From assembly GCA_014825775.1 (NCBI GenBank), contig MVAQ01000331.1, positions 1 to 17,274 of the forward strand: a stretch of DNA of 17,274 nucleotides, read 5' to 3'. Shown here one piece after another: positions 1 through 11,640 of this stretch. The DNA comes from Krasilnikovozyma curviuscula (lineage: Eukaryota; Basidiomycota; Tremellomycetes; Cystofilobasidiales; Mrakiaceae). The position numbers and the translations under genes are program-made. The notes under the pieces were generated by a model, which was not told the origin of the DNA, did no database searches, and saw only the letters and a list, made by a program, of their open reading frames with translations. The first letter of the stretch is position 1. Each line of letters starts with the position of its first letter.

Positions 1-928
<928 letters not shown>

Positions 929-1358
929 ATGTCTTGCGGAAAGTACAGTTTGCCCAGTAGTGAGATTCAATGGTGGAAGAAGCTAGCGATTGTAGTTATT
1001 GATGACAAAGTTTTCTGAGTCACCGTGTTGATTTAAAAGTGTTGATATGATTAAACTTGAGAATATTTGATGTCATGGTTGCGCCAGCCAGATTCTGAGC
1101 TGTCTCTTGAAATCGGACGTGCAAACACAATAGCAAGAAGCAACAAGGCAAAGGTGGATGGAGGTGTCTTGGGAGCACCTTCGATGTGGTTCTGGTTGAA
1201 GTGCGGGCTCAACGTAAAACCGCTTCGACCTGCCTTTGACAACTGTAAAGGTCCCGTGGGGCTTACATCGAACATTTGTGGAAGCATCTGATTCACTGTT
1301 TTCTAAGAAAATAAAAAGGTGTCATCTCTATTTAGAAACACAACACAGGCGCTCTAGT
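929..1358. other. Intergenic: facing 3' ends of polyubiquitin and aldo/keto reductase
   Basis: The two flanking genes converge here, so this is most likely 3'UTR and terminator sequence for both. Overlapping open frames of 74 and 81 codons exist on the two strands around 1051-1296, but neither has recognisable family features or splice partners. No RNA gene was seen. Confidence 0.6.
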
Positions 1359-3706
1359 CTATCTATATTCTTGTCCACAATCTCCAACTGTCTCAAAGAC
1401 CCCTTTGACTTTTCCCAGGCTGAGCGCTTCTTCAATCTCCTGCATATCCGCATCATCCAGCTGAAAGGAGAAGATTTTGAGGTTTTCATCTGAGTGAGAA
1501 GAGACACCAAGTCGGGAGCCTATGGGAGGAAAATTCAAAAGAGCGCAACATTAGCTTAGATGATAGCACAGGCTCAGAGAGACATGAGACTTACCAATGA
1601 TGACAGTAGACACGTACTCCTTTGAAAGTACCCACTTGGCAGCAACACTGCCAATACTGACTCTACCGTGCTTATCTCCAATCCTACGTAGGGTTTGAAG
1701 GAGGATCTGGAAGGTCTCCCAAGAAGGTGACCAGGAGAGAATCATATCGTAGTCTAGAAAGACATCAGAAGGAGGGTCGTTCAGGATCAAGTAGACGATT
1801 AGATAACAAGTGGGGAACATTTGCTCACATTTCCTTTGACTTGGAGTTAGATCGCCTCCGTAGGCGACAGGAGGGGGCGTGCCTAGATATTTGTCAGAAA
1901 GGAAACCACCACACTGGCAGAAATAACCGCGTTAGCTCCGAGTCAAGATCCTGAAAAATGAAATATTACTCACAAAGGTACCGTAAGTCAACAGCTTGAT
2001 ACCATATTTTTCACAGACTTTCCCCATCTCCCAGATCGGTCTCGCATCAATCAAACTGAATTGAACCTGATTACTGACAATTCCGACTTCCCCCGTCTTC
2101 TTCAGCATATAGGCACATATTTCTTCAGTCACGATGGAGTTGAAGTTGCACAGACCGATGGAGGTGACTAAGTGTGGGTGCGATTGGGTGATGGAAACGA
2201 GGAGTTCGATGATGGGAAGGTAGGCTTTGTTTGAGTAATCTTGCCAGTGGAACTACGATAAAAAATAGAAAACAACATTGATCAGGATCGAAGAACTGAA
2301 GAACCATGGCTTAAAATGTGAAGGCGTTGTTACTCACCTGTAGCAGTTGTACAGTTCCACCGCACCTGTCAGACCTTTCCTTTACTCGCGCAAGAACGTA
2401 CTCACTAGAGACCCGCGTTGAAACAAGGAATGAGTAAACTTCTGGCTTAAGATTGAAAGATAGTAGTGTTGGACTCTCACAAATTAATTTCCTCTGTGAT
2501 CGGCGCGAACACACACCACTTGGTTGCAAGGAAAATCTTTGCTGCTTCATCAAGCTCCAATCTGTTTCTGTAGTTTCCGAAAAAAATCTCTGCATCACCA
2601 TAGTGATCAGCCATGTCCGCTCCAAAGAAGCCGTTCTCAACCAGATCCGTCAGCGCGCTTTCGATCTTTTCCTCTGACGCTGTGCCCCAGGCTGGGGAAC
2701 TCATCTGCCACAGACCAGTGAAGAGCTTTGGAATAGCAATTGGTTTAGAGCTGGTCGTGATGGTGGTGGTAGGAACTGACAGTTCGTTGTATTTGTAGGT
2801 GAGAGAGATTCTGGAAGCGGGTTCAACAGGTGCAGAAGGCGTTCTATAAAGTCCGTTAGTCAGCATATGTTACCAGTGACAGCTTTGGTATCTCACTCAC
2901 AAGAAATGAGGGAATAAGAGGTTGGTAGCGTCGACGGTTTGACGAAGGCACCGCTTGAAGGGGAAGGTATTGCCCACCGACTCGCAGTACGTTTTACAAT
3001 CCTCCAGAGACGTCTTCAGATCAAGTAAAGACGAGGAAAGGCTTGAGTTTCGCTCTGGATCAGACTCTTTCACTGCTTGGAGCGACTGGATGATGTCGTG
3101 TGAGACGGAATTGAAGAACGACTCTAGGTTAGAGCTTTCTGGCCATTGAACCTGTTGGGAGACGATCGACCTGAGCAAGTTAGTGAAGTATGCCAGTGAG
3201 TTGCTGGAAAGTCCTGCCGTGAAGAGGAGCTTGGTGTTTACGCGATAGGCTTCGAGCGAGGCTGACACCTCTTCCTGCTTCCCGACCGAAGGGAATAACT
3301 CGTCGCCAGCCATCAACGGCGGAGGTTCCTGTCCCAAAGAAGTCCGGATGTGGACATTGAATGCTGCTATGGCCTCTTTAGGGACTGAGGAAAAGCAGAG
3401 AAGGTGTCGAATCGCTGAACGAAGAATCGATGGTGGCAGCGACGCTATCAACGTATCGGTCTACATGACCAGAGGAGCAAGAAGAGTCAAATCGAGGTCT
3501 GAAATACATTGACTACGTAGGATGGTATCTTACCATCATACTTAAGTGAGCCTTGGCCTGTGAAACAAACACGCAAGGAAGGAGAGGAACATTTTGATTT
3601 CATCCGTCAATTTGAACATCGGTTCTCAAAAGATAGAGGATCTTGATCTTGGACTACTCACAATGTTCTCACTTCCATCAGTAACAAGTAATGCAGCAGC
3701 ACCCAT
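1359..3706 (-). CDS. Aldo/keto reductase with ~210-residue N-terminal extension
   Basis: NAD(P)H-dependent oxidoreductase of the AKR TIM-barrel superfamily; the substrate cannot be inferred. Nine exons in transcript order: 3706-3662, 3557-3534, 3460-2901, 2843-2481, 2404-2338, 2252-1974, 1913-1829, 1753-1595, 1519-1359 (580 aa, TAG stop). The barrel begins near residue 245 with the fungal signature GLWQMSSPAWG. The catalytic tetrad is readable: Asp286 and Tyr291 in DMADHYG, Lys318 in ATKWC, His355 in LLQFHWQ. A cofactor-phosphate segment (IIGGSRLG) follows near the C-terminus, which ends GDCGQEYR. Residues 1-209 are mostly helical, lack a motif I recognise, and are joined to the barrel across a canonical 57-bp intron (2844-2900). 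The start ATG is the first codon of a 15-codon first exon ending in a good GTGAGT donor. It lies about 200 bp downstream of PWP2 on the same strand. The AKR call is very firm; the function of the N-terminal domain is unknown. Confidence 0.9.
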
Positions 3707-3906
3707 CTTTGATACTACTGATCACAATTCTGCAAATGTCGCTGTTTAAAAGTACTCTGCAAGAAAAATCGACTCAAGTCGCTACGGGCAGCTCGGACCA
3801 GCGCCGTTAAGCGGCAGATGGCGAATCAACGTCGGACGCAATTTGCAAGCAGACTCAATCTGAGGTCCAAAAAAAACTCTTGGAGAATACCATATAAAGT
3901 CAAGCG

Positions 3907-6900
3907 CTACAATCTATCTTCCCCATCAACCTGCATTTCATCGACATCCCCCTTGACCTGGTGAATGATATACGACAGAGTAAACGAGTTTTCCTCAGAT
4001 CTAAGTGAAACAGATACAAAGAGAGAGGGATGTGCGTAAATTTCCGCTGACCAAGATATCAAAACCAGAGAGAATGCTGAACTCACATCCTCGAGATATT
4101 CGTCTTGAAATCTACGACACCTTTATGAACACCTCTGAACGCCCCGGCATACTCCCCACTCTTATCTCTCAAATACCTGCCATGTGAAATCAACACAGCC
4201 TGAACCCACAAAAGATCAAATTCGACATGCGGACTCTTCTCCATATGCTCGCTGATAAACCTAATCAGCGCAGGCAGATAAACGACTGGAAGCTGTTTCA
4301 CGATGAGGGGTATAGATGAAGGTGGAACGGATTCATACGATCTTTGAATCAATGACTTCTCTGATAGTCGGAACGAGATGATGAGTGCCTTAAGGAATTC
4401 TTTTTCTGCGAGCGTCTCGAGGATAGATTGGGGCGTGACGTCGACGTCGAGATCGAAAGGGTCAAAAGCAACATCTTCGTCCAGTGAATAGATGAGGAGG
4501 CCTTCTGTTGATGCACAGGCGAATGATCGCCCGTTTGGTGAGAACCGCACGTCCTTGGTCATAGCCGCTCGTTTGTATTTCCTCTTCGAAAGGTCACCTT
4601 TCTGAGCCCCAGGTAGTGACCGGTCAATTCGATCTTCCAGGTCGGATTCCTCGCCTCTAGTATCTATGAGGTCTATTGGAAGGCCTGCGTGAACAAGAAA
4701 CGAAACATGTCCGTCAGTGCAAATGTTGCCTTCAAATGGAACCACCGAAGCTCACCATCGGCGCCAATTTTCCTGCTATCCAACATTTCCTCCGTCCCAT
4801 CCAGACTGAGATTCTCGCTGATCTGGAACTTCTTCAACATGACCCCATCCTTCGTATCATACAACAGCACATACTTCGAGTTACCTCCCGCCAGCAAGCA
4901 GTTTCCATCCGCTGTGTATGTCAACGAATCGAAGGATTTCCCGCCGCTGGTGGAGTTCTTGGATGTATTCCTATCACTCGAGGATCTACCACCAGAGATG
5001 TCCTTTCTGCCTTCAATCAAGTTGACCTGCTCGCTCGCCTCAGGGTCCCAGAATGAGATGTTGCCGTCGAGGGTCGAACATGCAAGTTCTTTTCCGTCGG
5101 GCCTCCAGCAGAGCTTCAGCACATCTGAGTTGAGCTCAAACGGTTCCGACTTTCCACTTCGACCAAAGACAGACCAGACGCGAATCGTGCGGTCCCAGGA
5201 CGAGGAAGCCAACTGGCTCGACGCGCCCGGGGAGAACTCGAGCGATGAGATGGGACCCGTGTGCCCCGAGAGAATGTCGAGGAGCTTGCCAGTTCGGACA
5301 TCCCACAGATAGATCTCAAATGAGTCAATTGATCCAGCAGCGAGGACATCTCCGCTTTCGTCCACCGCCAGACTCGAGAACTGGACCGGCGTTGGTGAGG
5401 TGAATGTACGGAAATTCCTATACCGCGTCAGGTCGAATGCTCTGATTGTCCCGTCCAGACTGGAAGAGAATAATATTGAACCCTGTTTGGCGAAGAGTAC
5501 CTGGCTGACGCTGGCTGTGTGTTCTTCAAAAGTCACGAAGCAGAAACCTGATTTGGTGTTCCACAGCTTCACTTTACCATCATCACCACCGGTTGCGATG
5601 ATCTGGCCGTCGGGAGACCAAGACAAGGTATTCATGTCAGAAAAATAATGACCCTGTTGCTTCAAGATGTATGACTCCGACTTCCACTCCCAAACAAGGA
5701 GCTGGCCGAGCTTCTTTCCACCAAAGACGAGCCAATCACCGGAATCGTTAATTGCAACAGAGGTGATTTTTTCTTGAGAAATGGACAGGGTGTGGACGTT
5801 GACGAAGTCTGGTAGAGTCCAGAGACCAAAGACTCCTGACGAGAAGCCGACGACGAGAAGAGACGAGGTGGGGTGGAAAGTACACGATGTGACTGTTGTT
5901 TGAGGGAAGTTAAAGTAATGTCGAGATGTGATACCCCACCTCGTGTATGCGAGAGTGTTGTCGGTGGAAGTGTTGGAGACAGTGGTGGAAGTTGATGGTA
6001 GGTCCATAATCGGTTGAGGTATGTCGTCTTCATCGTCATCATCTGCAGCTGTGGCCATCTTGGCACTCCAGACAAATAGCGCCCCATCTTTTGATACCGT
6101 GTAGATCTAAACGCCCAACAGGAGCCCAAAGGAGTCAGTACATCGGCGAGGAACGTATCAGAGCAGAGGTCCATCCAACGTCAACTCACCTCTTTTTCAT
6201 CCTGACTGAACCAAGCACCCCTAATCTCTCCTCTATGACCGGCAAAAGTCTTACTCTTCCAACCTTCATCAGCATCAATAATCCACCACAGCCTCACCAT
6301 GTTGTCCTTTCCCCAAGTCAGTGCGAACCTTCCATCCTTCGACCAGCTCGCACCCGTAATATCCCCTCGGTGACCAGCAAGCGTTCGCATTAATGTGAAT
6401 GATTGGAAGGAGCGAGTTGTGGGAGAGGGCGTGTGCCATATTTTGAGCAAGGAGCCTGCGGAGGTGAGGAAATGTTGGCCCGTGGGCGACGGCGAGAGGA
6501 TTGAATCTGAGGTTCCCAAGGACATTTGAAGAAGCGGGACTCCAGATGGAAGAGGTAAGAGGATAAGATGACCATCTATTGGTGTTCAACGGTTCGTGGC
6601 GGAGCAGAAGAAAGATTTTAATGGCATTGACAGTCAGACGTCAGCTTCAAAGGAAGAAGGCAAACAAGTAAGGGAGGAACTTGCCTTCATCAACGACCAA
6701 CAGCACCTTTCCTTTCTTCCCAACAAGAGCGATTCGAGCAATATTCTTTCGACATTGGAATGGCAACGTCCTCGTCGAGCTGTCGACCAAGTTGAATATC
6801 GAGACTCTGTTGCCTACTGGTGAGAGCACTGAAGATCCATCGGGTGTAAAGACTAGGTTTCCTGAGGTGTAAACTGTTCCCAGGAGGTTGGAGAACTGAA

Positions 6901-6992
6901 AAGCGAGTAGTGAGGGAAGGAAGCTGTCAGTTTGACGCTCTTTACAGCTAGAACCTGCAGAATTTGGGACTAGCCTTATAGTTGGATTTCAT
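3907..6992 (-). CDS. PWP2: Pwp2/Utp1, WD40 protein of the SSU processome
   Basis: Pwp2 is a tandem beta-propeller protein of the UTP-B subcomplex, which binds the 5' external spacer of pre-rRNA in the nucleolus for 18S rRNA maturation. Exons in transcript order: 6992-6975, 6895-6685, 6575-6190, 6106-4756, 4684-4087, 4000-3907 (885 aa; the yeast protein is about 920). The N-terminus MKSNYK|FSNLLGTVY and LSPVGNRVS match the very conserved Pwp2 start. WD repeats run to about residue 690 (for example SKDGALFVW, GGDDGKVKLWN, SSSWDRTIRVWS), with a short acidic insert near residue 226 (DDDDEDD). The C-terminal region after residue 690 (FDLDVDVTP, FLKALIISFRL, ENSFTLSYII) is the Pwp2-type helical domain. 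Introns 1 (6896-6974) and 2 (6576-6684) start with GC instead of GT; protein conservation across both junctions (K|FSN and VDE|DG) leaves little choice. The first exon is only 18 nt. I am very confident of the identity. Confidence 0.96.
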
Positions 6993-8102
6993 TCTTGTGA
7001 TCTCAAATGATCAAAGAATTATTATCAGCACGATGATTGGCAAGAGTCGACAATGAGCTGAACTGAAACTGCTCACCAGTACCTCAAATTTTCGACAGTC
7101 TCAACTACCGAAGCTGAATTCTTCTGTCCTCGGCAGTTTAGTTTCTGATAGTCCAACAACAGTTTCTGATCCAGAGACCTCTGAAAAAATGGAGTATTGG
7201 CTTTGGGTGTGTGTCCACTCGACACGAAGGCGAATCTGAGGCGATATTTTGATTTTTACGGAGTTCGAAAGTTTCATCGACATTTTTCTTTCAGAATGTT
7301 GATGGTCATTCTATTTGTATAAGGGTCGATAGAATAGCATGTTCCGCTTAGGTTCTCAAAAAGTGGGGCTTGCGATGGGAGGACGGTAAAGAAGCTGCTC
7401 GTCCCCAACTAAGTTCACTCTGATCTTTCTCTTCTTTTCTGCATAGCCAGCTGCAGGAGTTATATATATTATCTACATAGTCTGATATCGGATGTTAGGG
7501 CTAGATGAGGTCGAGCTCACCATATCATCAATGAAAGAGGCAATGGCTTTCCAGCCTCTCGGCCTCTGTGGCTCCCCTACCTGACCTACTAGCGATAGAT
7601 CACTATAACGCTGTACGAACCTAAAAGTAGTGTGACACTATTATGCATCTACCCTGGAGGGGCGCCCGATGGTTCGTTGGGCTGTCCCCACCAGCTCTTC
7701 CTTACTAATTGAGCCTTTGTGGGAACTTCAGCATGATTTATTCTGACTTCAGGTAAGCCGTGTCTTCACCTCGAAGAAAGTCTTCTTCACCACAAGAGAA
7801 GAAACAAGAGGTTCCAGTGGTCCAATTGGCGAGTGTCGTCATCGTCTCGGAAACCCACGGGTTTCGATTGTTCGGCCCCTCGAGCTGCCAGGCCAAGGCA
7901 GAAGCCAACGCCCTCCATGAAATCCTTGTCTTTCTTGTGCTATCCCCTCCGGTGAATTGAAACTCATTCCATCTTATCTTAAACTATCCCATCAGCTTGT
8001 CCCAGCTCCGAACTGTGTGTCTTTCCATGTCTATTCTCAACCCTTGTTGAGCTCTAAGTCACGCTGACAAACAACTGGCCATTTCTTGTTGCAGCATTCG
8101 CG
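6993..8102. other. Intergenic, 1.1 kb, divergent promoters of PWP2 and Dabb gene
   Basis: The flanking genes diverge from here, so both promoters must lie inside. Visible elements are an AT run (TATATATA at 7461-7468), a 13-base symmetric element TAGTGTGACACTA near 7628, and a possible 5'UTR intron of the downstream gene starting at a GTAAGC near 7753 and ending at the TTGCAG just before the ATG at 8103. A minus-strand frame of 60 codons (7101-7283) and a plus-strand frame with a GTG start (7760-7960) have no recognisable family features. I do not support a gene here. Confidence 0.5.
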
Positions 8103-9086
8103 ATGGCAACACCAGTGGTCTCTCAGATCTTCAAGGTCTATGTTGGACGCTCATTCAACCCTGCAGCTTCACCAGCCTTTCAGGCGTTACGCCTGCATAC
8201 GAAGACGCAGCTCGGCATATCTGAGTCCTACTACGGAAAGGATCCTCAGAAATCGGCTTCATTGTTCTTCATCATACGTCAGTGTAGCTATGTAGCTGCC
8301 CTTATCCTCTCTAACCCCACAGACGGCTGATATTGAACTGTTACATTTCGGACCTTCAGAATGGCCTCGAGATCGATTCCAACCATACTCAACAGACTCG
8401 CAGCTTCAAACACTACTGAAGAGTCTCTCTCCTTCGAACAAGACTACAGAAGACCCCGAACTGATAGCAACAGTAGCATTTGCTGATGCGACGGCTTTAA
8501 GAAAGGCGTTCGCTGCACCTCTCTTCCAATTGGTTAGTCGCTGTTGTCTTTGGAGAGTACGTCAAAGTCTAAGATTGTTTGTGTTATTTCACGTGTCTTC
8601 CATGTCTTCCACAAAAGTGTACTATCGAGTTGAAGGACGAAGCAGATCGAGACGCACTTACCGGACCGGTCAGTAGATATCAATACCGATCTCACTATCC
8701 ATCTCACTCTGTCTCCGTCTCCTCCCGCTAACTGATTGGAATTTTTCCTGTATTCTACAGCTTTTGAAAACCTTCACCGACTGTTACTTCGCCCCGGGCT
8801 TCACGGGCGGTGACTGGGGTCCAGATATGAACGTTTCGAACGATAGGCTCAATTGGTACTTTCTGGGTTGGGAAACTCGTCAAGTAAGTTCCTCATTCAT
8901 TGGGTGATTACCATCCTTCACTTCTGACCTCTTACTGCATGTGTTCAACGCTATCTTCTGTAGCTGCACGACGAGTATCAAGCGACGGACCTGTTTTGGT
9001 TGGAAGTCAACAAGCTGATGCCGCACATGTCTGCGGGATGGGCACATTTCATCAAGCTCCAGCGATCGGAGGAGCTGGAAGGTTGA
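8103..9086 (+). CDS. Dimeric alpha/beta-barrel (Dabb-like) protein
   Basis: A 214-residue protein that appears to hold two ferredoxin-like alpha/beta-barrel half-domains. Exons: 8103-8277, 8360-8532, 8618-8668, 8761-8883, 8964-9086 (TGA). The first half has a beta-strand ending in a Trp (SASLFFIIQWPRD) followed by a helix; the second has YFLGWETRQLHDEY, then a conserved-looking helix and the strand GWAHFIKLQ. This Gly-Trp-Glu plus downstream strand is usual in stress-responsive A/B-barrel and EthD-like families, which include small-molecule monooxygenases, isomerases and proteins without known activity; I cannot tell which. The first intron uses the second of two acceptors (CTTCAG at 8359). 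The nearer acceptor CCACAG at 8335 puts a TGA directly after it with the good donor, or needs a 31-bp intron with a weak donor. The intron/exon model is good for exons 2-5 and moderate for the first junction. Confidence 0.75.
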
Positions 9087-9837
9087 TCGAGGGACAAAAA
9101 TGTGTGCTGATGCATTCACGATTGAACGTCAACGGAGTTCCGGCTAGTGGTCACTTGTCGGTTAATTTGAACTGACTGTCATACATGTATTTTAATCTCG
9201 AAGTTGAACTCACCTGCAGACAATATAATCTATTGTCGTTCCAAGCGGAGAAGGTCAAGGCAGATGATCTGATTTGACCCAAAGCAGATTGAAGGGCAGC
9301 CCGGCTTATTTTTCTAGACAGATATATCGAGAACATGTCTGTTACCAGCGTAAATTTCAAGCTGGCACCATAGCTGGATTGAGTTCTGAGTAGTTAGTAG
9401 TCAAGTCGGCAATTTTGATGGTTTTCGACTTCATCTACGCTGAGCGCGCCCAATTTCTCCCCTTCGAATGACATTTTGATCAGACGAGGCTATATTTGAC
9501 AGCGGACTGGCCTCAGAGCAGCTTTCAGACCTTTGAATAGGTGAATCTGCTGCTGAGTTCTCTTTAGTGTCTTCCCTTTTTCTCAAAGCTCACGCCGGTT
9601 GCTTTGCTTGTGCCCAGTTGAAACGCCAGCTTTCGCTGCTTGTTGCTAGTAGACCATTACTCCCTGGTGAGTCCATTCACGAAACGAGGGCCTCATTAGT
9701 CGGTTGTACATCTTTGATACTCTCACCATTAGCTTCGGCGTAATGAGCTGACCCCAAGCACGTTTCTTGCTCGGTACGCGCTGCTTCGTCTCGTTTGCAC
9801 TCTCCTCACATCATTAGTCCTACCGCCTATTAAACCG
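9087..9837. other. Intergenic, 0.75 kb, upstream of the hydrolase gene
   Basis: This holds the 3'UTR of the Dabb gene and the promoter and leader of the hydrolase. A possible 5'UTR intron runs from a GTGAGT at 9666 to a CATTAG ending at 9817, 20 bases before the hydrolase ATG. The minus-strand frame 9151-9360 opens with TTG and has no recognisable features. No RNA gene was seen. Confidence 0.45.
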
Positions 9838-11389
9838 ATGGATAGCCCATCTCAAATAGATGAAGTCCAACCCCTGCTCAAAAATTCCGTGAATGAAGCC
9901 TCTTCATTGACCCAGCAACTCAAACCTCTCTCCCTCTGGTGGCTCCTTCTTGAACCGTTCTTCATCCAATTCGGAGTAAGTTCCATATTTCTTCCGCCGA
10001 GTATGCATCTTTTACTTATTGCTGTTGTTCATTTCGGTAGTTTTACACTCCTCCGGACCCGACCTACGGACGGTGGACGCTCCCTGAGTTACCCGCCGAA
10101 CGGAAACTCCTCGATGACCCGAATCTCATCGTCGTCCGACGAAGAGTGTTCGTCGATGATGGTTCAGGCGAAGAGGTCGAGCTGAAAGAAGACGAGCTTC
10201 GAACGGGGAAGGGTAGGCGCGGCGGCTGGGGTAAGTTTTCTGCGTTGCCCGTTCAAGATAGTGAAGACTGATTTCGATTCGCCGGGATGCGATTTAAGTC
10301 TTCTATCAGACGTGGGAAAAGAAGGGAACCAAACACGTAGCAGACTTAATCATCATCCACGGTCTGTCTCTTTCCCTTTCCGCATCCTTGCATCTGAAAA
10401 CCATCTAACCTGCCTTTGCTTTCATCGTCGCCCCTCAGGCTACTGCGACTACGGCACCAAATGGCTACTGCATGTTTCGAATTTTCTCTCTTCCGGATAC
10501 AGGATAATCGTACCCGACCTTCCTGCACACGGACACTCGACCGGTGTGCACGCTCATATCAAGAACCATACGCAGCTGCGACAGACCATCGACCTCGTGC
10601 TCACCGACCTATCCCGCGTTGATTCTTTTTTACAGAGGGACCAAGTGAAACGATTTCTTTGCGGCGCCTCGTTGGGTGGGTTCACTGTGCTGTCGTACCT
10701 CATCTTCAACCCGCCCGGTCACGAAGGCAACCACATGATCGACGGCGCGTTTGTCTTCTGTCCCCTTGTGAAGGTTAACTCGAGGCCGAGCTGGGCGGTG
10801 CAACATTTTGTGGGCACGCCGTTAGAATTTCTAGCTGGGAGACTGGATATGTTGGGGCGTGAGTGTCACTTGCTCTCCGTCGCTTCCTTAAGAAGGTTGG
10901 TTCTGATATATGGGGTCTGCGGATTATTGTTTGTTTAAAGCTCATCGTGGGAACGGCCATCGAGATCCTAGAGTCTCCGCTGAATTCCTGGCGAACCCTC
11001 AAACGTACCACGGTCGGATGCGGTGCGCGACCGGTTTGAACTTTTTGCGAGGTAACTACGTCTCCTTTCATTTCTTTTACTTCAGTAGATACGCTTGATT
11101 CCTGAACTTTGGTAACTTCCCCTCAGGTATCGATCAGATCTCGGCCCTCGCACACACCATCACGCTGCCCATCGCAGCGCGCCATGGGTCCATCGACCGC
11201 GTCACCTCCCCCGCCGCAACGAGCGACTTCATGTCGCGCGTCACGTCAACGGAGAAATCAATGATCGTGTTGGACGGTTACGAGCATGTCATGTTCAAAG
11301 TTGGAGTTGATGAGGAAGACGATAGGATGAGGCAAGAAGTTATTCGGGAGTGGAAGCAAGTGTTAGATGGGTGGGTTGTGAGGAGGTAG
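9838..11389 (+). CDS. Alpha/beta hydrolase, monoacylglycerol-lipase type
   Basis: Probable serine esterase/lipase of the 'serine aminopeptidase S33 / Hydrolase_4' fold, the group of yeast Yju3 and mammalian MGLL; the natural ester is not known. Exons: 9838-9975, 10041-10230, 10299-10361, 10439-10858, 10941-11051, 11127-11389 (394 aa, TAG). The catalytic triad is visible: Ser208 in GASLGG, Asp331 in HGSIDRVTSP, His361 in LDGYEHVMF. The oxyanion HG motif reads HGYCDYG (residues 130-136), where HGxxDYG is usual, and PDLPAHGHSTG matches the family lid-side motif. An N-terminal segment of ~110 residues before the fold carries a hydrophobic stretch (LSLWWLLLEPFFIQFGFYT) that may touch membrane. The acceptors of introns 2 and 4 are AAG, not CAG/TAG; intron 2 needs it to stay in frame. 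The gene converges on the Grg1-like gene with about 250 bp between stop codons. Function class is firm, exon 3 start moderate. Confidence 0.88.
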
Positions 11390-11640
11390 ACGCTGCGTGG
11401 TACAAGCTGTAAGACATTTCTGATTCTCAAAAGATATAGACTGCCTTTTAGAATGCGCCAGGTAGACATGTGATGTAGCTTCAATACGTTCTAGTAAGTT
11501 CGAGCTTGCAGCGCCCCCTCGGCAATTTATCCCTCTTTAGAGCAAAATTTCGTCAATATTTTTCGTTAATAACCCATAAACATATTTCCCTTTGTACATC
11601 ATGTACACACAAGATTCCCATGTAGTATGACGACGGAAAG

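Noticed and set aside
1051..1296. Overlapping open frames on both strands (74 and 81 codons) after the left polyubiquitin
   Set aside because: No family features, no splice partners and a position in the facing 3'UTRs; open frames of this size occur by chance.
2464..2900. Reading the aldo/keto reductase as a separate gene starting at the ATG at 2866
   Set aside because: The ATG lies inside a canonical 57-bp intron with a branch-like CTAAC near the acceptor, and the spliced frame is continuous with upstream exons. It is kept only as a possible alternative product.
7101..7283. Minus-strand 60-codon frame with two ATGs upstream of PWP2
   Set aside because: No recognisable domain, no convincing splice partners and no clear promoter; RNA evidence would be needed to accept it.
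7760..7960. Plus-strand open frame of 66 codons upstream of the Dabb gene
   Set aside because: It opens with GTG, shows no known motif and more likely lies in a leader or leader intron.
8278..8335. Shorter first intron of the Dabb gene ending at CCACAG (8335)
   Set aside because: With the good donor it gives an immediate TGA; the only frame-keeping donor would make a 31-bp intron. The acceptor at 8359 gives a normal 82-bp intron and a family-like IIQWPRD strand.
9151..9360. Minus-strand frame behind the Dabb gene, followed by a donor-like GTGAGT
   Set aside because: It opens with TTG, no matching acceptor-exon is evident and no family features are present.
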